A stretch of DNA of 5,539 bases from Bacillota bacterium (GCA_021781855.1 JAJXWC010000161.1:1-5539); one strand, 5' to 3'; shown: positions 1 through 5,306, counted from the first letter of the stretch. Made by a program: numbers and translations. Notes: generated by a model from the sequence alone, not told the origin.

Positions 1-16
1 CTGATATCGCATACTA

Positions 17-50
17 TTTATCTGTGGGACGAAACAATCTCACAGATAAA
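17..50 (-). other. Hairpin after the ATPase gene
   Basis: A perfect 10-base inverted repeat (TTTATCTGTG at 17-26, CACAGATAAA at 41-50) surrounds a 14-base loop, starting ten bases after the ATPase stop codon. No T-run follows it on the minus strand, so it does not look like a complete rho-independent terminator. It sits where the permease gene should follow, so a role in mRNA stability or processing inside the operon is plausible. The window ends before this can be judged. Confidence 0.55.
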
Positions 51-59
51 GTAATCAAT

Positions 60-1634
60 TTAAGCAAAAACAAGTTCAGGAGCAATAGGCTTCGTAGAGG
101 TCATATATTTCATCAATTCTTCTTGATTTGTTTGTTTAGCATCTAAACAAGCCGTGATAACGCCCAGATTCATCGTGTAAATTCGGTCACAAATGCCAAG
201 TAACTCTGGGAGTTCAGATGAAATGACAACAACCGCAGCACCAACATCAGCGAGTTTATCAATGATTTCATAAATATCATATTTTGCACCGACATCAATT
301 CCTCGTGTTGGTTCATCTAATATAAGCACGCGCGGACTGGTTGATACCCATTTGGAAAGCACGACTTTCTGCTGATTGCCACCTGACAAATTCCCAACTG
401 GCATTTCGATATTGGGTGCTTTTGTGCGAAAGTCTTTTTTGAACTTCTCAGCCATCTTTATTTCAATATCTTGGTCAATCACGCCGTGTTTTGAAAGATT
501 GCGAAGATTTGCTAGTGATGTATTCTCGCGAATACTTGAAATCAGATTTAAACCGTAGGTTTTCCTGTCTTCTGTCGCATAAGCCACGCCTGCATCAACA
601 GCCGTGCGAACATTAGGAAATGTCACTTCTTTTCCATCAAGAAAAAGTTTTCCAGAAGCATTTGAACCGTATTGGCGACCAAAAATTGACATTGCTGTCT
701 CTGTTCGTCCAGAGCCTACCAGTCCTGCAAAGCCAATGATTTCTCCTGCACGAACATTAAAACTTACTTCTTTGGCAACTAAACGGCTTGAATCCAATGG
801 ATGATGCATTTTCCATTTTTCAACGCGGAATAATTCGTCACCGATTTTAGGAAGATGTTCCGGATAGCGCGAATCCAAAGGGCGTCCTACCATATCGCGA
901 ATAAGGGCAGCTTCATCTAAAGGAGCTTCTTTGGTAATTTCAATGTGCGAAATCGTTGTTCCGTCACGAATAACTTGCACAGAATCAGCAGAGGCCGCAA
1001 TTTCATTTAACTTATGAGAAATAATAATAGCTGTAATACCTTTTGTTTTTCTAAGTTGGTCAATAATTCCCAAAAGGTGGAACGAATCCTCATCATTTAG
1101 AGCAGCCGTTGGTTCATCAAGAATAATCAGTTTGAGGTCTTTTGTGAGTGCCTTTGCAATCTCAACAAGCTGCTGCTTGCCAACACCGATATTAGAAATC
1201 AAAGTATCTGGGTCTTCATGAAGTCCAACTTGTGCCAATACTTCCTGTGCCATTTTTCGTTGTGCGGCATCATCTATCGCAATCCCTTTCATTATCGGAT
1301 TGCCTAAGAAGATATTATCTGCAATACTCATATACGGAACAAGGGCTAATTCTTGATGAATAATGACAATTCCTTTTTCTTCTGAATCACGAATCGTTTT
1401 AAACTGGCAAACTTCACCGTTATAAATAATATCGCCCTCATAGCTCCCATGCGGATAAACGCCTGAAAGAACATTCATCATCGTGGACTTTCCTGCTCCG
1501 TTTTCGCCGCAGATTGAGAAAATTTCTCCACGTCTTACAGCCATTGTTACATCTTTCAAGGCTGTCACAGGACCAAATTTTTTTACAATATGTTTCATCT
1601 CCAGAATAATATCTGGATTATCTTGTTCTGCCAT
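60..1634 (-). CDS. gguA: Monosaccharide ABC transporter, double ATPase (GguA/MmsA type)
   Basis: This 524-residue protein is the cytoplasmic energy-coupling subunit of a CUT2-type monosaccharide importer. It has two ABC ATPase domains in one chain. Domain 1 shows Walker A GENGAGKST (43-51), Q-loop Q94, a degenerate signature IGVGKQQ (149-155), Walker B LIILDEPT (169-176) and H-loop H207. Domain 2 shows a Walker A with Arg in place of Lys (GLVGSGRTE, 304-312), TEDRK (354-358), signature LSGGNQQK (416-423), Walker B LILDEPT (437-443), and SSE at 472-474 where the H-loop His would be. The altered second site is usual for this family. The GSYEG segment and IGVGKQQLVEIAKAL resemble GguA/MmsA more closely than RbsA. 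The start at 1634 was chosen because GAGAGG lies four bases upstream; the longer reading from a GTG at 1703 has no ribosome site and runs through leader hairpins. The gene follows the binding-protein gene by 132 bases. The permease is outside the window. The exact sugar is unknown. Confidence 0.95.
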   Translation of the reverse strand: MAEQDNPDIILEMKHIVKKFGPVTALKDVTMAVRRGEIFSICGENGAGKSTMMNVLSGVYPHGSYEGDIIYNGEVCQFKTIRDSEEKGIVIIHQELALVPYMSIADNIFLGNPIMKGIAIDDAAQRKMAQEVLAQVGLHEDPDTLISNIGVGKQQLVEIAKALTKDLKLIILDEPTAALNDEDSFHLLGIIDQLRKTKGITAIIISHKLNEIAASADSVQVIRDGTTISHIEITKEAPLDEAALIRDMVGRPLDSRYPEHLPKIGDELFRVEKWKMHHPLDSSRLVAKEVSFNVRAGEIIGFAGLVGSGRTETAMSIFGRQYGSNASGKLFLDGKEVTFPNVRTAVDAGVAYATEDRKTYGLNLISSIRENTSLANLRNLSKHGVIDQDIEIKMAEKFKKDFRTKAPNIEMPVGNLSGGNQQKVVLSKWVSTSPRVLILDEPTRGIDVGAKYDIYEIIDKLADVGAAVVVISSELPELLGICDRIYTMNLGVITACLDAKQTNQEELMKYMTSTKPIAPELVFA

Positions 1635-1645
1635 TCTTCCTCTCT
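1635..1645 (-). promoter_or_regulatory. Ribosome binding site of the ATPase gene
   Basis: GAGAGG at 1644-1639 lies four bases before the ATG at 1634. It decides the start of the ATPase at MAEQDNP rather than at the GTG 23 codons upstream. Confidence 0.75.
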
Positions 1646-1649
1646 TTCT

Positions 1650-1708
1650 ACGGCTCAACAAGCACCTGACGACAAGCAGAGCTTGTTTCACAGGTACTCG
1701 CACAGCCT
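1650..1708 (-). promoter_or_regulatory. Structured leader element, copy 1 (before the ATPase)
   Basis: On the minus strand this stretch folds into a nested stem. P1 pairs GGCT (1707-1704) with AGCC (1655-1652). P2 pairs GTACCTG (1697-1691) with CAGGTGC (1668-1662). P3 pairs ACAAGC (1686-1681) with GCTTGT (1677-1672) around a TCT loop. The segment CAGGTGCTTGTTGAGCC on its 3' side nearly repeats one before the symporter gene (5187-5253). The element ends a few bases before the ribosome binding site, a place suited to controlling translation. Its function is inferred; it could also be a dispersed repeat. Confidence 0.6.
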
Positions 1709-1715
1709 TTTATCA

Positions 1716-1755
1716 AAAGCATGCATGTGCAAGAAATTACTGCACATGCACTTTT
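1716..1755 (-). terminator. Stem-loop between binding-protein and ATPase genes (possible partial terminator)
   Basis: A perfect 10-base stem (TGCATGTGCA at 1722-1731, TGCACATGCA at 1741-1750) has a nine-base loop. AAAAG and CTTTT outside it can extend the pairing past a two-base bulge. On the minus strand the 3' side is only TGCTTTTGAT, so termination would be partial. The position, just after a binding-protein gene and before its ATPase, fits a stem that lets the binding protein be made in excess by limiting read-through or protecting the upstream mRNA. On the plus strand it is followed by CTTTTTT, so it could also stop antisense transcription. Confidence 0.55.
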
Positions 1756-1766
1756 TTCATCAAATT

Positions 1767-2873
1767 TTAGTTCAATCCAGCTTGTGCTGCTGTGATGTAA
1801 CCTGTGTCAACCAATTCAGCTTTTACATTATCTTTTGTAATGGCTTCTGGAGTAAGTTGAACGGTAGGAACATTTTTTTGACCATTGGAAGATACTGAAT
1901 CTGTTTTTGGTGTCTTTCCGTTAGTTGCATCGGAAATCATTGTAGTGACCGTGTCGGCAAGATTAACGTCAGATTTGTAAACGGACATATACTGTTCACC
2001 TTTTACAATTAGCGGAACATTTTGTGTTTCACAGTCTTGACCTGTAATGACTACTTTTGTCGGGTCGACACCTGCTGCCTTAAGGGCTGAAATTACGCCG
2101 AATGCTTGTGCATCATTTGGTGCCAAAACAGCGTCTAGTTTCTTGCCGCCTACATAGAATGAATTCAAACGAGTCTGCATTTCAGTTTGAGCGGCTTGTT
2201 GTGTCCACGGAATAGCAACTTGTTGGAAGTTATTATCAACACCTTTCTTAGAAGGAGAAACGAGGGCTCCTGATTTGAAATAAGGCGAAAGAACACTCAT
2301 TGCTCCCTTAAAGAATTGTGGCGCATTGTTATCTGTCGGGTCGCCGCCGAGAAGCTCAATGTTGAACGGACCTTTTGCTCCTTTGTCAAGTCCGAGTTTC
2401 TGAACAATGCTTTCGGCTTGAAGTTTACCAACTCCTTGAAGATTGTAAGTGGCATAATAATCTACATCTGGCGTATTCATGATTAAACGGTCATAGGCAA
2501 TCACGGTTGCACCATTCTTTTTAGCTGCCGCTACGGCTGGACCAAGTGTTGTCCCATCTTGCGCCGCAATCACAATGTATTTTTCGCCTTTATTTGCCAT
2601 ATTCTGCACTTGTTGCGATTGTGTGGAAGTTGAGGAATTGGCATATTGAATATCGACTTTGTAGCCTTTTGCTGTGAGGTCTTTCTTCAAATCAGCGGCT
2701 GCTGAAGGCCAGCGTTGAAGCGCTTTATCAGGCATCGAAATGCCAACAGTAATGTCTTTTGGACTGGTAGAGCCCGATGCTGAACTTGAACGTCCGTTTG
2801 CACCACAGCCTGCGAGCGTCAAAGCACCCAATGCAACTGCTGCTCCCAAGAGCAACTTCTTAGTGTTTTTCAA
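1767..2873 (-). CDS. chvE: Sugar-binding lipoprotein of ABC transporter (ChvE-like)
   Basis: This 368-residue extracellular receptor delivers a monosaccharide to the ABC importer. Residues 1-22 form a lipoprotein signal peptide: KK at 5-6, a hydrophobic stretch, and the lipobox LAGC with C23 as the lipidated residue. A Ser/Gly-rich linker (about 24-38) leads to a two-lobed periplasmic-binding-protein fold that starts at DITVGISMP (40-48). ChvE-type landmarks follow: RW (54-55), AAQDGTTL (103-110), AYDRLI (126-131), DYYATY (138-143), GPFNIELLGGDPTDNNA (168-184), PNDA (252-255) and GQDCE (278-282). The start is TTG at 2873, because AAGGAGGG lies seven bases upstream and the signal peptide then begins MKNTKK. 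The ATG further out at 2915 would put extra charged residues before the signal and places the ribosome site inside the gene. The adjacent GguA-type ATPase supports the role. ChvE relatives bind galactose, arabinose, glucose or xylose; which one applies here is not visible. Confidence 0.95.
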   Translation of the reverse strand: MKNTKKLLLGAAVALGALTLAGCGANGRSSSASGSTSPKDITVGISMPDKALQRWPSAAADLKKDLTAKGYKVDIQYANSSTSTQSQQVQNMANKGEKYIVIAAQDGTTLGPAVAAAKKNGATVIAYDRLIMNTPDVDYYATYNLQGVGKLQAESIVQKLGLDKGAKGPFNIELLGGDPTDNNAPQFFKGAMSVLSPYFKSGALVSPSKKGVDNNFQQVAIPWTQQAAQTEMQTRLNSFYVGGKKLDAVLAPNDAQAFGVISALKAAGVDPTKVVITGQDCETQNVPLIVKGEQYMSVYKSDVNLADTVTTMISDATNGKTPKTDSVSSNGQKNVPTVQLTPEAITKDNVKAELVDTGYITAAQAGLN

Positions 2874-2880
2874 AATTAAA

Positions 2881-2888
2881 CCCTCCTT
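2881..2888 (-). promoter_or_regulatory. Ribosome binding site selecting a TTG start
   Basis: AAGGAGGG (2888-2881) is a near-perfect anti-16S match seven bases before TTG at 2873. A strong site with a weak start codon is a common combination. A small hairpin, GATGA-TTTTA-TCATC, lies just upstream at about 2899-2913. Confidence 0.85.
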
Positions 2889-3240
2889 AGGTTTATACGA
2901 TGATAAAATCATCAATTTTTAAACTTTAGTTTATCTCAGCAATGTGCTTACCGCTTTTTCTTAAAAGGTAAAGGACTTTCGCAACATTAGCCTTGCAAAT
3001 TTGCCGCTGCGAATGATAAGAGTAAGTAGATATGAGCTTATATCACTGATGTGAAATTCGACTATAAGCTTGCTGAGAGATTGAGCTTGCGTTAGGCAAG
3101 TCTCTGCTTATCTTTAGGAACTACCATAATAGTAGATAAGCTAACTTTCTAATGTCAGCTCATTTTTTCTGCCTTATCTCTAGAAAAAACTATGACAGCG
3201 GTTTCTTTATATTGAAAAAATTTTTGAAGGCTTCTTAATG

Positions 3241-3282
3241 TTTCTCTTTCCTAAAGGAAAGAGAAAATGGGCTAGCCCATTT
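3241..3282 (-). repeat. Two adjacent perfect hairpins near the leader 5' end
   Basis: AAATGGGCTAGCCCATTT at 3265-3282 is an 18-base perfect palindrome. Directly next to it, TTTCTCTTTCCT and AGGAAAGAGAAA (3241-3252 and 3255-3266) form a 12-base inverted repeat. Read on the minus strand, the palindrome is followed by the pyrimidine-rich arm of the second hairpin (TTTTCTCTTTCC), so the two might form alternative structures, or the first could act as an early attenuator. On the plus strand GGCTTTTTTT follows, which looks like a terminator in that direction, although no plus-strand gene is present. The palindrome could also be a DNA operator just downstream of the transcription start. Confidence 0.5.
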
Positions 3283-3307
3283 GGCTTTTTTTCAATTTAC
3301 AAAAATA

Positions 3308-3336
3308 ATTATAGCGCTTTCAAAAAGGGATTTCTT
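3308..3336 (-). promoter_or_regulatory. Probable promoter with overlapping cre site (binding-protein/ABC operon)
   Basis: A perfect -10 hexamer TATAAT lies at 3313-3308. It overlaps TGAAAGCGCTATAA (3322-3309), which fits the lactococcal cre consensus WGWAARCGYTWWMA at every position. The -35 position at a 17-base spacing (3336-3331) is a poor AAGAAA, suggesting an activator-dependent promoter. CcpA bound over the -10 would block transcription when a preferred sugar is present. The distance to the coding start is long (about 425 bases), and the assignment is by sequence match only. Confidence 0.55.
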
Positions 3337-3354
3337 ACGTTTTTTTAGAATTTT

Positions 3355-3397
3355 ACTTGTAAAGATTGCTATTCTGCTATTTTTTAACTTTACAAGT
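3355..3397. promoter_or_regulatory. Inverted repeat upstream of the promoter, possible operator
   Basis: ACTTGTAAAG at 3355-3364 is repeated in perfect inverted form as CTTTACAAGT at 3388-3397, centre to centre 33 bases (about three helical turns). It starts about 19 bases upstream of the weak -35 position, where an activator of the operon could bind. Neither side has a T-run that would make it a terminator. A role as regulator site is inferred; no regulator gene is in the window. Confidence 0.4.
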
Positions 3398-3461
3398 GTG
3401 CATTGTTTTTGAAAATACCTAGTGAAGTGATTATTTCACAATGAGAGATTTTTTTCCCTAC

Positions 3462-3600
3462 TGATGTTAGAGTACAGCATAACATCAAAGATACCAGATT
3501 CCCCCCGCTCGTAAAATCTATGCACTAAAGCGTCAAGCCCCTACAGCAGCATAGCTTGGTGCTATTTATCCCTCCGCCTTAGAGACGGAGGAATTGCGAT
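3462..3600 (+). mobile_element. Possible decayed IS200/IS605-type end (very uncertain)
   Basis: Three hairpins follow each other: TGATGTTA/TAACATCA (3462-3469, 3480-3487), ATAGC/GCTAT (3551-3565) and CCTCCG/CGGAGG (3571-3576, 3586-3591). A GC-rich hairpin of the form CCTCCGCC...GGCGGAGG-like, preceded by TTTATC and followed by AATTGCG, resembles the right-end hairpin found after tnpB genes of IS200/IS605 elements. A short plus-strand frame ends in PLVKSMH and a stop at about 3525-3528, where a tnpB tail would be, but it is too short to identify. No transposase remains. It could instead be unrelated structured intergenic DNA. Confidence 0.2.
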
Positions 3601-3639
3601 TGCGACTAGTCACTTTAGTGACGTAGCGAACATCGACAA

Positions 3640-3680
3640 CTCAATAGCTCAACAGCTCAACAGTACGGTGTACTGTTGAG
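3640..3680. repeat. Triplicated 8-mer running into a perfect hairpin
   Basis: CTCAATAG, CTCAACAG and CTCAACAG stand in tandem at 3640-3663. The last copy is the left arm of an 11-base perfect inverted repeat, CTCAACAGTAC (3656-3666) and GTACTGTTGAG (3670-3680), with loop GGT. No T-run follows on either strand, so a terminator is unlikely. Replication slippage next to a hairpin can create such short tandem copies. Confidence 0.6.
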
Positions 3681-3700
3681 GTTGCGGATAGAGAGAGAAG

Positions 3701-3767
3701 TTCTCATTTTTCGTAGCACGAAGTGCGCAGATAGCAAGCATTTGCTAGGTTAAAGCAACAATGAGAA
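3701..3767. repeat. Fold-back element with three-way-junction geometry
   Basis: TTCTCATT (3701-3708) and AATGAGAA (3760-3767) form a perfect closing stem. Inside it are two further perfect hairpins: GCAC-GAA-GTGC (3716-3726) and TAGCAA-GCAT-TTGCTA (3732-3747). The fold can form on either strand. It lies directly beyond the symporter terminator, so on the minus strand it would be transcribed only by read-through. Its function is unknown. A small RNA, a non-autonomous repeat and an mRNA 3'-end stabiliser are all possible. Confidence 0.45.
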
Positions 3768-3770
3768 AAG

Positions 3771-3799
3771 AGAAGCTCATATCTTTGACATGAGCTTCT
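3771..3799 (-). terminator. Terminator of the symporter gene
   Basis: A perfect 10-base stem (AGAAGCTCAT at 3771-3780, ATGAGCTTCT at 3790-3799) with a nine-base loop begins 17 bases after the stop codon. On the minus strand it is followed by CTTTTCTC, a moderate T-tract. The position and form fit a rho-independent terminator, perhaps not fully efficient. Confidence 0.75.
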
Positions 3800-3816
3800 T
3801 AGTTTCAAATTTCGTT

Positions 3817-5178
3817 TCATCCTTTTTGAAGTAGATGATTTGCTCTGGAGCGAAGTTCTGCTTCAATGTTTTCTAGGCTGCGACCGCGTGTTTCAATTAC
3901 TTTCTTGCTAGTGAACCAAATTGAAAGGAAACAAAATGCGGCGTAAAGAAGAAAGATTTTTCCTGTGCCAAAGAATTGTAGTAGTGGCAAAAATGTAAGT
4001 GAAACGATAAAATTAGCTGCCCAGTTGACTACGGCACCGAATGAATTACCCAATCCGCGAATATTAAGCGGGAAAGATTCTCCAATCATGACCCACATAA
4101 CTGGTCCCCAAGTTGCTGAGAAGAAAGCAATGTAAATCGTGAGCGCAATGACTGCGAGATATTTCGCAAATCCGACTGAACTACCAAGCATCATACCGAC
4201 AGACATCAAAACGAGCGAGATTCCCATGCCCCAAGCACCAAAGTTCAGCATCCAGCGGCGGTCAACTTTATCCATGACCTTCATGGCAATATAAGTGACG
4301 ATGACATTGAAAATACCAATCCCAACGTGAGCGAGCAGAGCGGCTGATTTGCCGAACCCCACAGAAGTGAAAATTGTTGGTGCGAAATACAGCACCGTAT
4401 TACAACCCATGACTTGTTGGAAAATTGCCAAACCCATTGCCATAATCAAAACTGGACGCGACATCGAACCGAAGAGTTCTTGAAGTCCACCAGTTTTTTC
4501 TTCATTTGCCATGAGCTGAATATCGGCAATTTCCTGTTCGACTAACTCTTCTTTGCCATGAATGATATTTAATACCTGACGTGCTTGGCTTTCTTGATTG
4601 TGACGGACAAGGAAACGAGGTGATTCTGGTAGAAAAAGACCGCCAATAAAGAGTAAAGCTGCTGGAACTGCTGCGAGTCCGAGCATCCAATGCCAATTCC
4701 CTGCAACATTCTGGAGCCCATAATTTGAGATGTAGGCAAGCAAGATTCCTGACATTATCATGAGCTGGAACATGGTTGAAATCCCCCCACGCTGTTTTGC
4801 AGGAGCGAGCTCTGAAAGATAAGTTGGAACAAGTGCTGACGCTGCACCGACCGAAATTCCTAAAATGATACGTGAGATAATGAGCATCATTTCGCTGCCT
4901 GAAAGTCCGGAACCTAGTGCACCGATGAAAAAGATAATGGCTGACAAAAGTAATAATTTTTTGCGTCCTAAACGGTCAGACATTGGGCCAATAATTAAAG
5001 CACCAAGCACAGCGCCGAGCAGGACAGCTGAGGTAATCCAACCTTGTGCCCAAGCATGAACATGCAAATCTGTTTGAATGAATAAAAGCGCTCCTGAAAT
5101 AACGCCCGTGTCATAACCAAATAACAATCCACCTAAAGCTCCGAAGAAATAGATGAATGTTGGAGAAAGTTTTCTCAT
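3817..5178 (-). CDS. MFS sugar:proton symporter (XylE/CsbC/XylT family)
   Basis: This 453-residue membrane protein of the sugar porter family is expected to have twelve transmembrane helices and to import a monosaccharide with a proton. Family landmarks are in order. TM1 has GGLLFGYDTGVISGAL (16-31), with D23 at the place of the proton-coupling Asp of XylE. The 2-3 loop has DRLGRKK (68-74), and PTYLSELAPAKQRG is at 118-131. TM5 has Q138, and PESPRFL is at 184-190. TM7 has QQVMGCN...Y (254-264), where the usual YY is YF. The 8-9 loop has DKVDRR (303-308). GPVMW (358-362), GESFPLNIRG (366-375) and ETRGRSLENIE (429-439) follow. Its length matches CsbC, YwtG and XylT. The start at 5178 has AGAAGGAG six bases upstream, and MRKLSPTFIYFFGAL is a typical family N-terminus; the reading from 5292 would begin at about the predicted transcription start and pass through the structured leader. 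It is a single-gene unit with its own cre site and terminator. Xylose or arabinose are likely substrates, but galactose or glucose cannot be excluded. Confidence 0.95.
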   Translation of the reverse strand: MRKLSPTFIYFFGALGGLLFGYDTGVISGALLFIQTDLHVHAWAQGWITSAVLLGAVLGALIIGPMSDRLGRKKLLLLSAIIFFIGALGSGLSGSEMMLIISRIILGISVGAASALVPTYLSELAPAKQRGGISTMFQLMIMSGILLAYISNYGLQNVAGNWHWMLGLAAVPAALLFIGGLFLPESPRFLVRHNQESQARQVLNIIHGKEELVEQEIADIQLMANEEKTGGLQELFGSMSRPVLIMAMGLAIFQQVMGCNTVLYFAPTIFTSVGFGKSAALLAHVGIGIFNVIVTYIAMKVMDKVDRRWMLNFGAWGMGISLVLMSVGMMLGSSVGFAKYLAVIALTIYIAFFSATWGPVMWVMIGESFPLNIRGLGNSFGAVVNWAANFIVSLTFLPLLQFFGTGKIFLLYAAFCFLSIWFTSKKVIETRGRSLENIEAELRSRANHLLQKG

Positions 5179-5184
5179 GATAAG

Positions 5185-5192
5185 CTCCTTCT
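5185..5192 (-). promoter_or_regulatory. Ribosome binding site of the symporter gene
   Basis: AGAAGGAG (5192-5185) lies six bases before the ATG at 5178 and decides the start at MRKLSP, excluding the in-frame upstream reading from 5292. Confidence 0.85.
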
Positions 5193-5253
5193 GTGGCTCA
5201 ATAAGCACTTGTGACGGTAATAAATCGTCTTTCAAAGCACTCATACAGCCTTG
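5187..5253 (-). promoter_or_regulatory. Structured leader element, copy 2 (before the symporter)
   Basis: This is the second copy of the element found at 1650-1708. P1 pairs GGCT (5250-5247) with AGCC (5198-5195). P2 pairs GTGCTT(T)G (5240-5233) with CAAGTGC (5211-5205), with one bulged T. P3 pairs GACG (5229-5226) with CGTC (5216-5213). Relative to copy 1, the fifth P2 pair changes from C-G to T-A and the third from A-T to G-T, so pairing is kept while bases change. Flanks AAGGCTGT and GTGCTTATTGAGCC match copy 1 at most positions. The 3' side adjoins the ribosome binding site. A cis-regulatory RNA role is inferred. Confidence 0.6.
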
Positions 5254-5264
5254 AGTAAATTTAT

Positions 5265-5281
5265 AAGGAAATAAATTCCTT
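5265..5281 (-). other. Small hairpin at the 5' end of the symporter leader
   Basis: AAGGAA (5265-5270) and TTCCTT (5276-5281) form a six-base stem with a five-base loop. It would lie within the first 30 bases of the mRNA if transcription starts near 5291. It has no copy before the ATPase gene. Confidence 0.4.
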
Positions 5282-5297
5282 TGTTTTTTCATAAATT

Positions 5298-5306
5298 ATG
5301 ATAGCA
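5298..5306 (-). promoter_or_regulatory. Likely extended -10 promoter of the symporter gene
   Basis: TGCTATCAT (5306-5298) is an extended -10 element (TGn followed by TATCAT, one mismatch to TATAAT). The -35 position at a 17-base spacing (AAGTTA) is weak, as is usual with extended -10 promoters. A start near 5291 would give a leader of about 113 bases containing the structured element. Two identical TTTTCATAAA copies (plus strand 5286-5295 and 5307-5316) flank the -10. Confidence 0.5.

Larger units (their letters stand above)
2874..3300 (-). promoter_or_regulatory. Long untranslated leader of the binding-protein gene
   Basis: If transcription starts near 3300, the mRNA has a leader of about 425 bases without a gene; the largest reading frames are short and lack ribosome sites. 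It contains several stems. GCTTATCT (3106-3113) pairs with AGATAAGC (3134-3141). CTTGC and GCAAG pair inside an AGAGA/TCTCT pair at about 3076-3105. Two adjacent hairpins lie at 3241-3282. I checked for recognisable T-box, TPP, purine, preQ1, SAM and c-di-GMP consensus cores and saw none. Either a promoter nearer the gene was missed or the leader is regulatory. Confidence 0.4.

Noticed and set aside
1635..1703. N-terminal extension of the ATPase from the GTG at 1703 (MRVPVKQALLVV...).
   Set aside because: There is no ribosome site before it, it is not a family feature, and it runs through the paired leader; ATG 1634 has a good site and gives the expected N-terminus.
2871..2915. ATG start of the binding protein at 2915.
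   Set aside because: It would place the AAGGAGGG site inside the gene and put MMILSSYKPKEG before the signal peptide. TTG at 2873 fits both signals.
2934..2990. GCTGAGA on the minus strand, similar to a TPP riboswitch core.
   Set aside because: The other required TPP elements (for example CCTGATCTGG) are absent; a seven-base match is chance level.
3640..3663. Tandem 8-mers considered as a CRISPR-like or minisatellite array.
   Set aside because: Only three contiguous copies without spacers; far too short for a CRISPR array.
4502..5059. Short frames overlapping the symporter gene on other frames or strands.
   Set aside because: They lie inside a clearly coding gene, lack ribosome sites and resemble no protein family.
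5179..5292. 38-residue N-terminal extension of the symporter from 5292.
   Set aside because: It would begin at about the predicted transcription start with no ribosome site, and it translates the structured leader; MRKLSP at 5178 matches the family.
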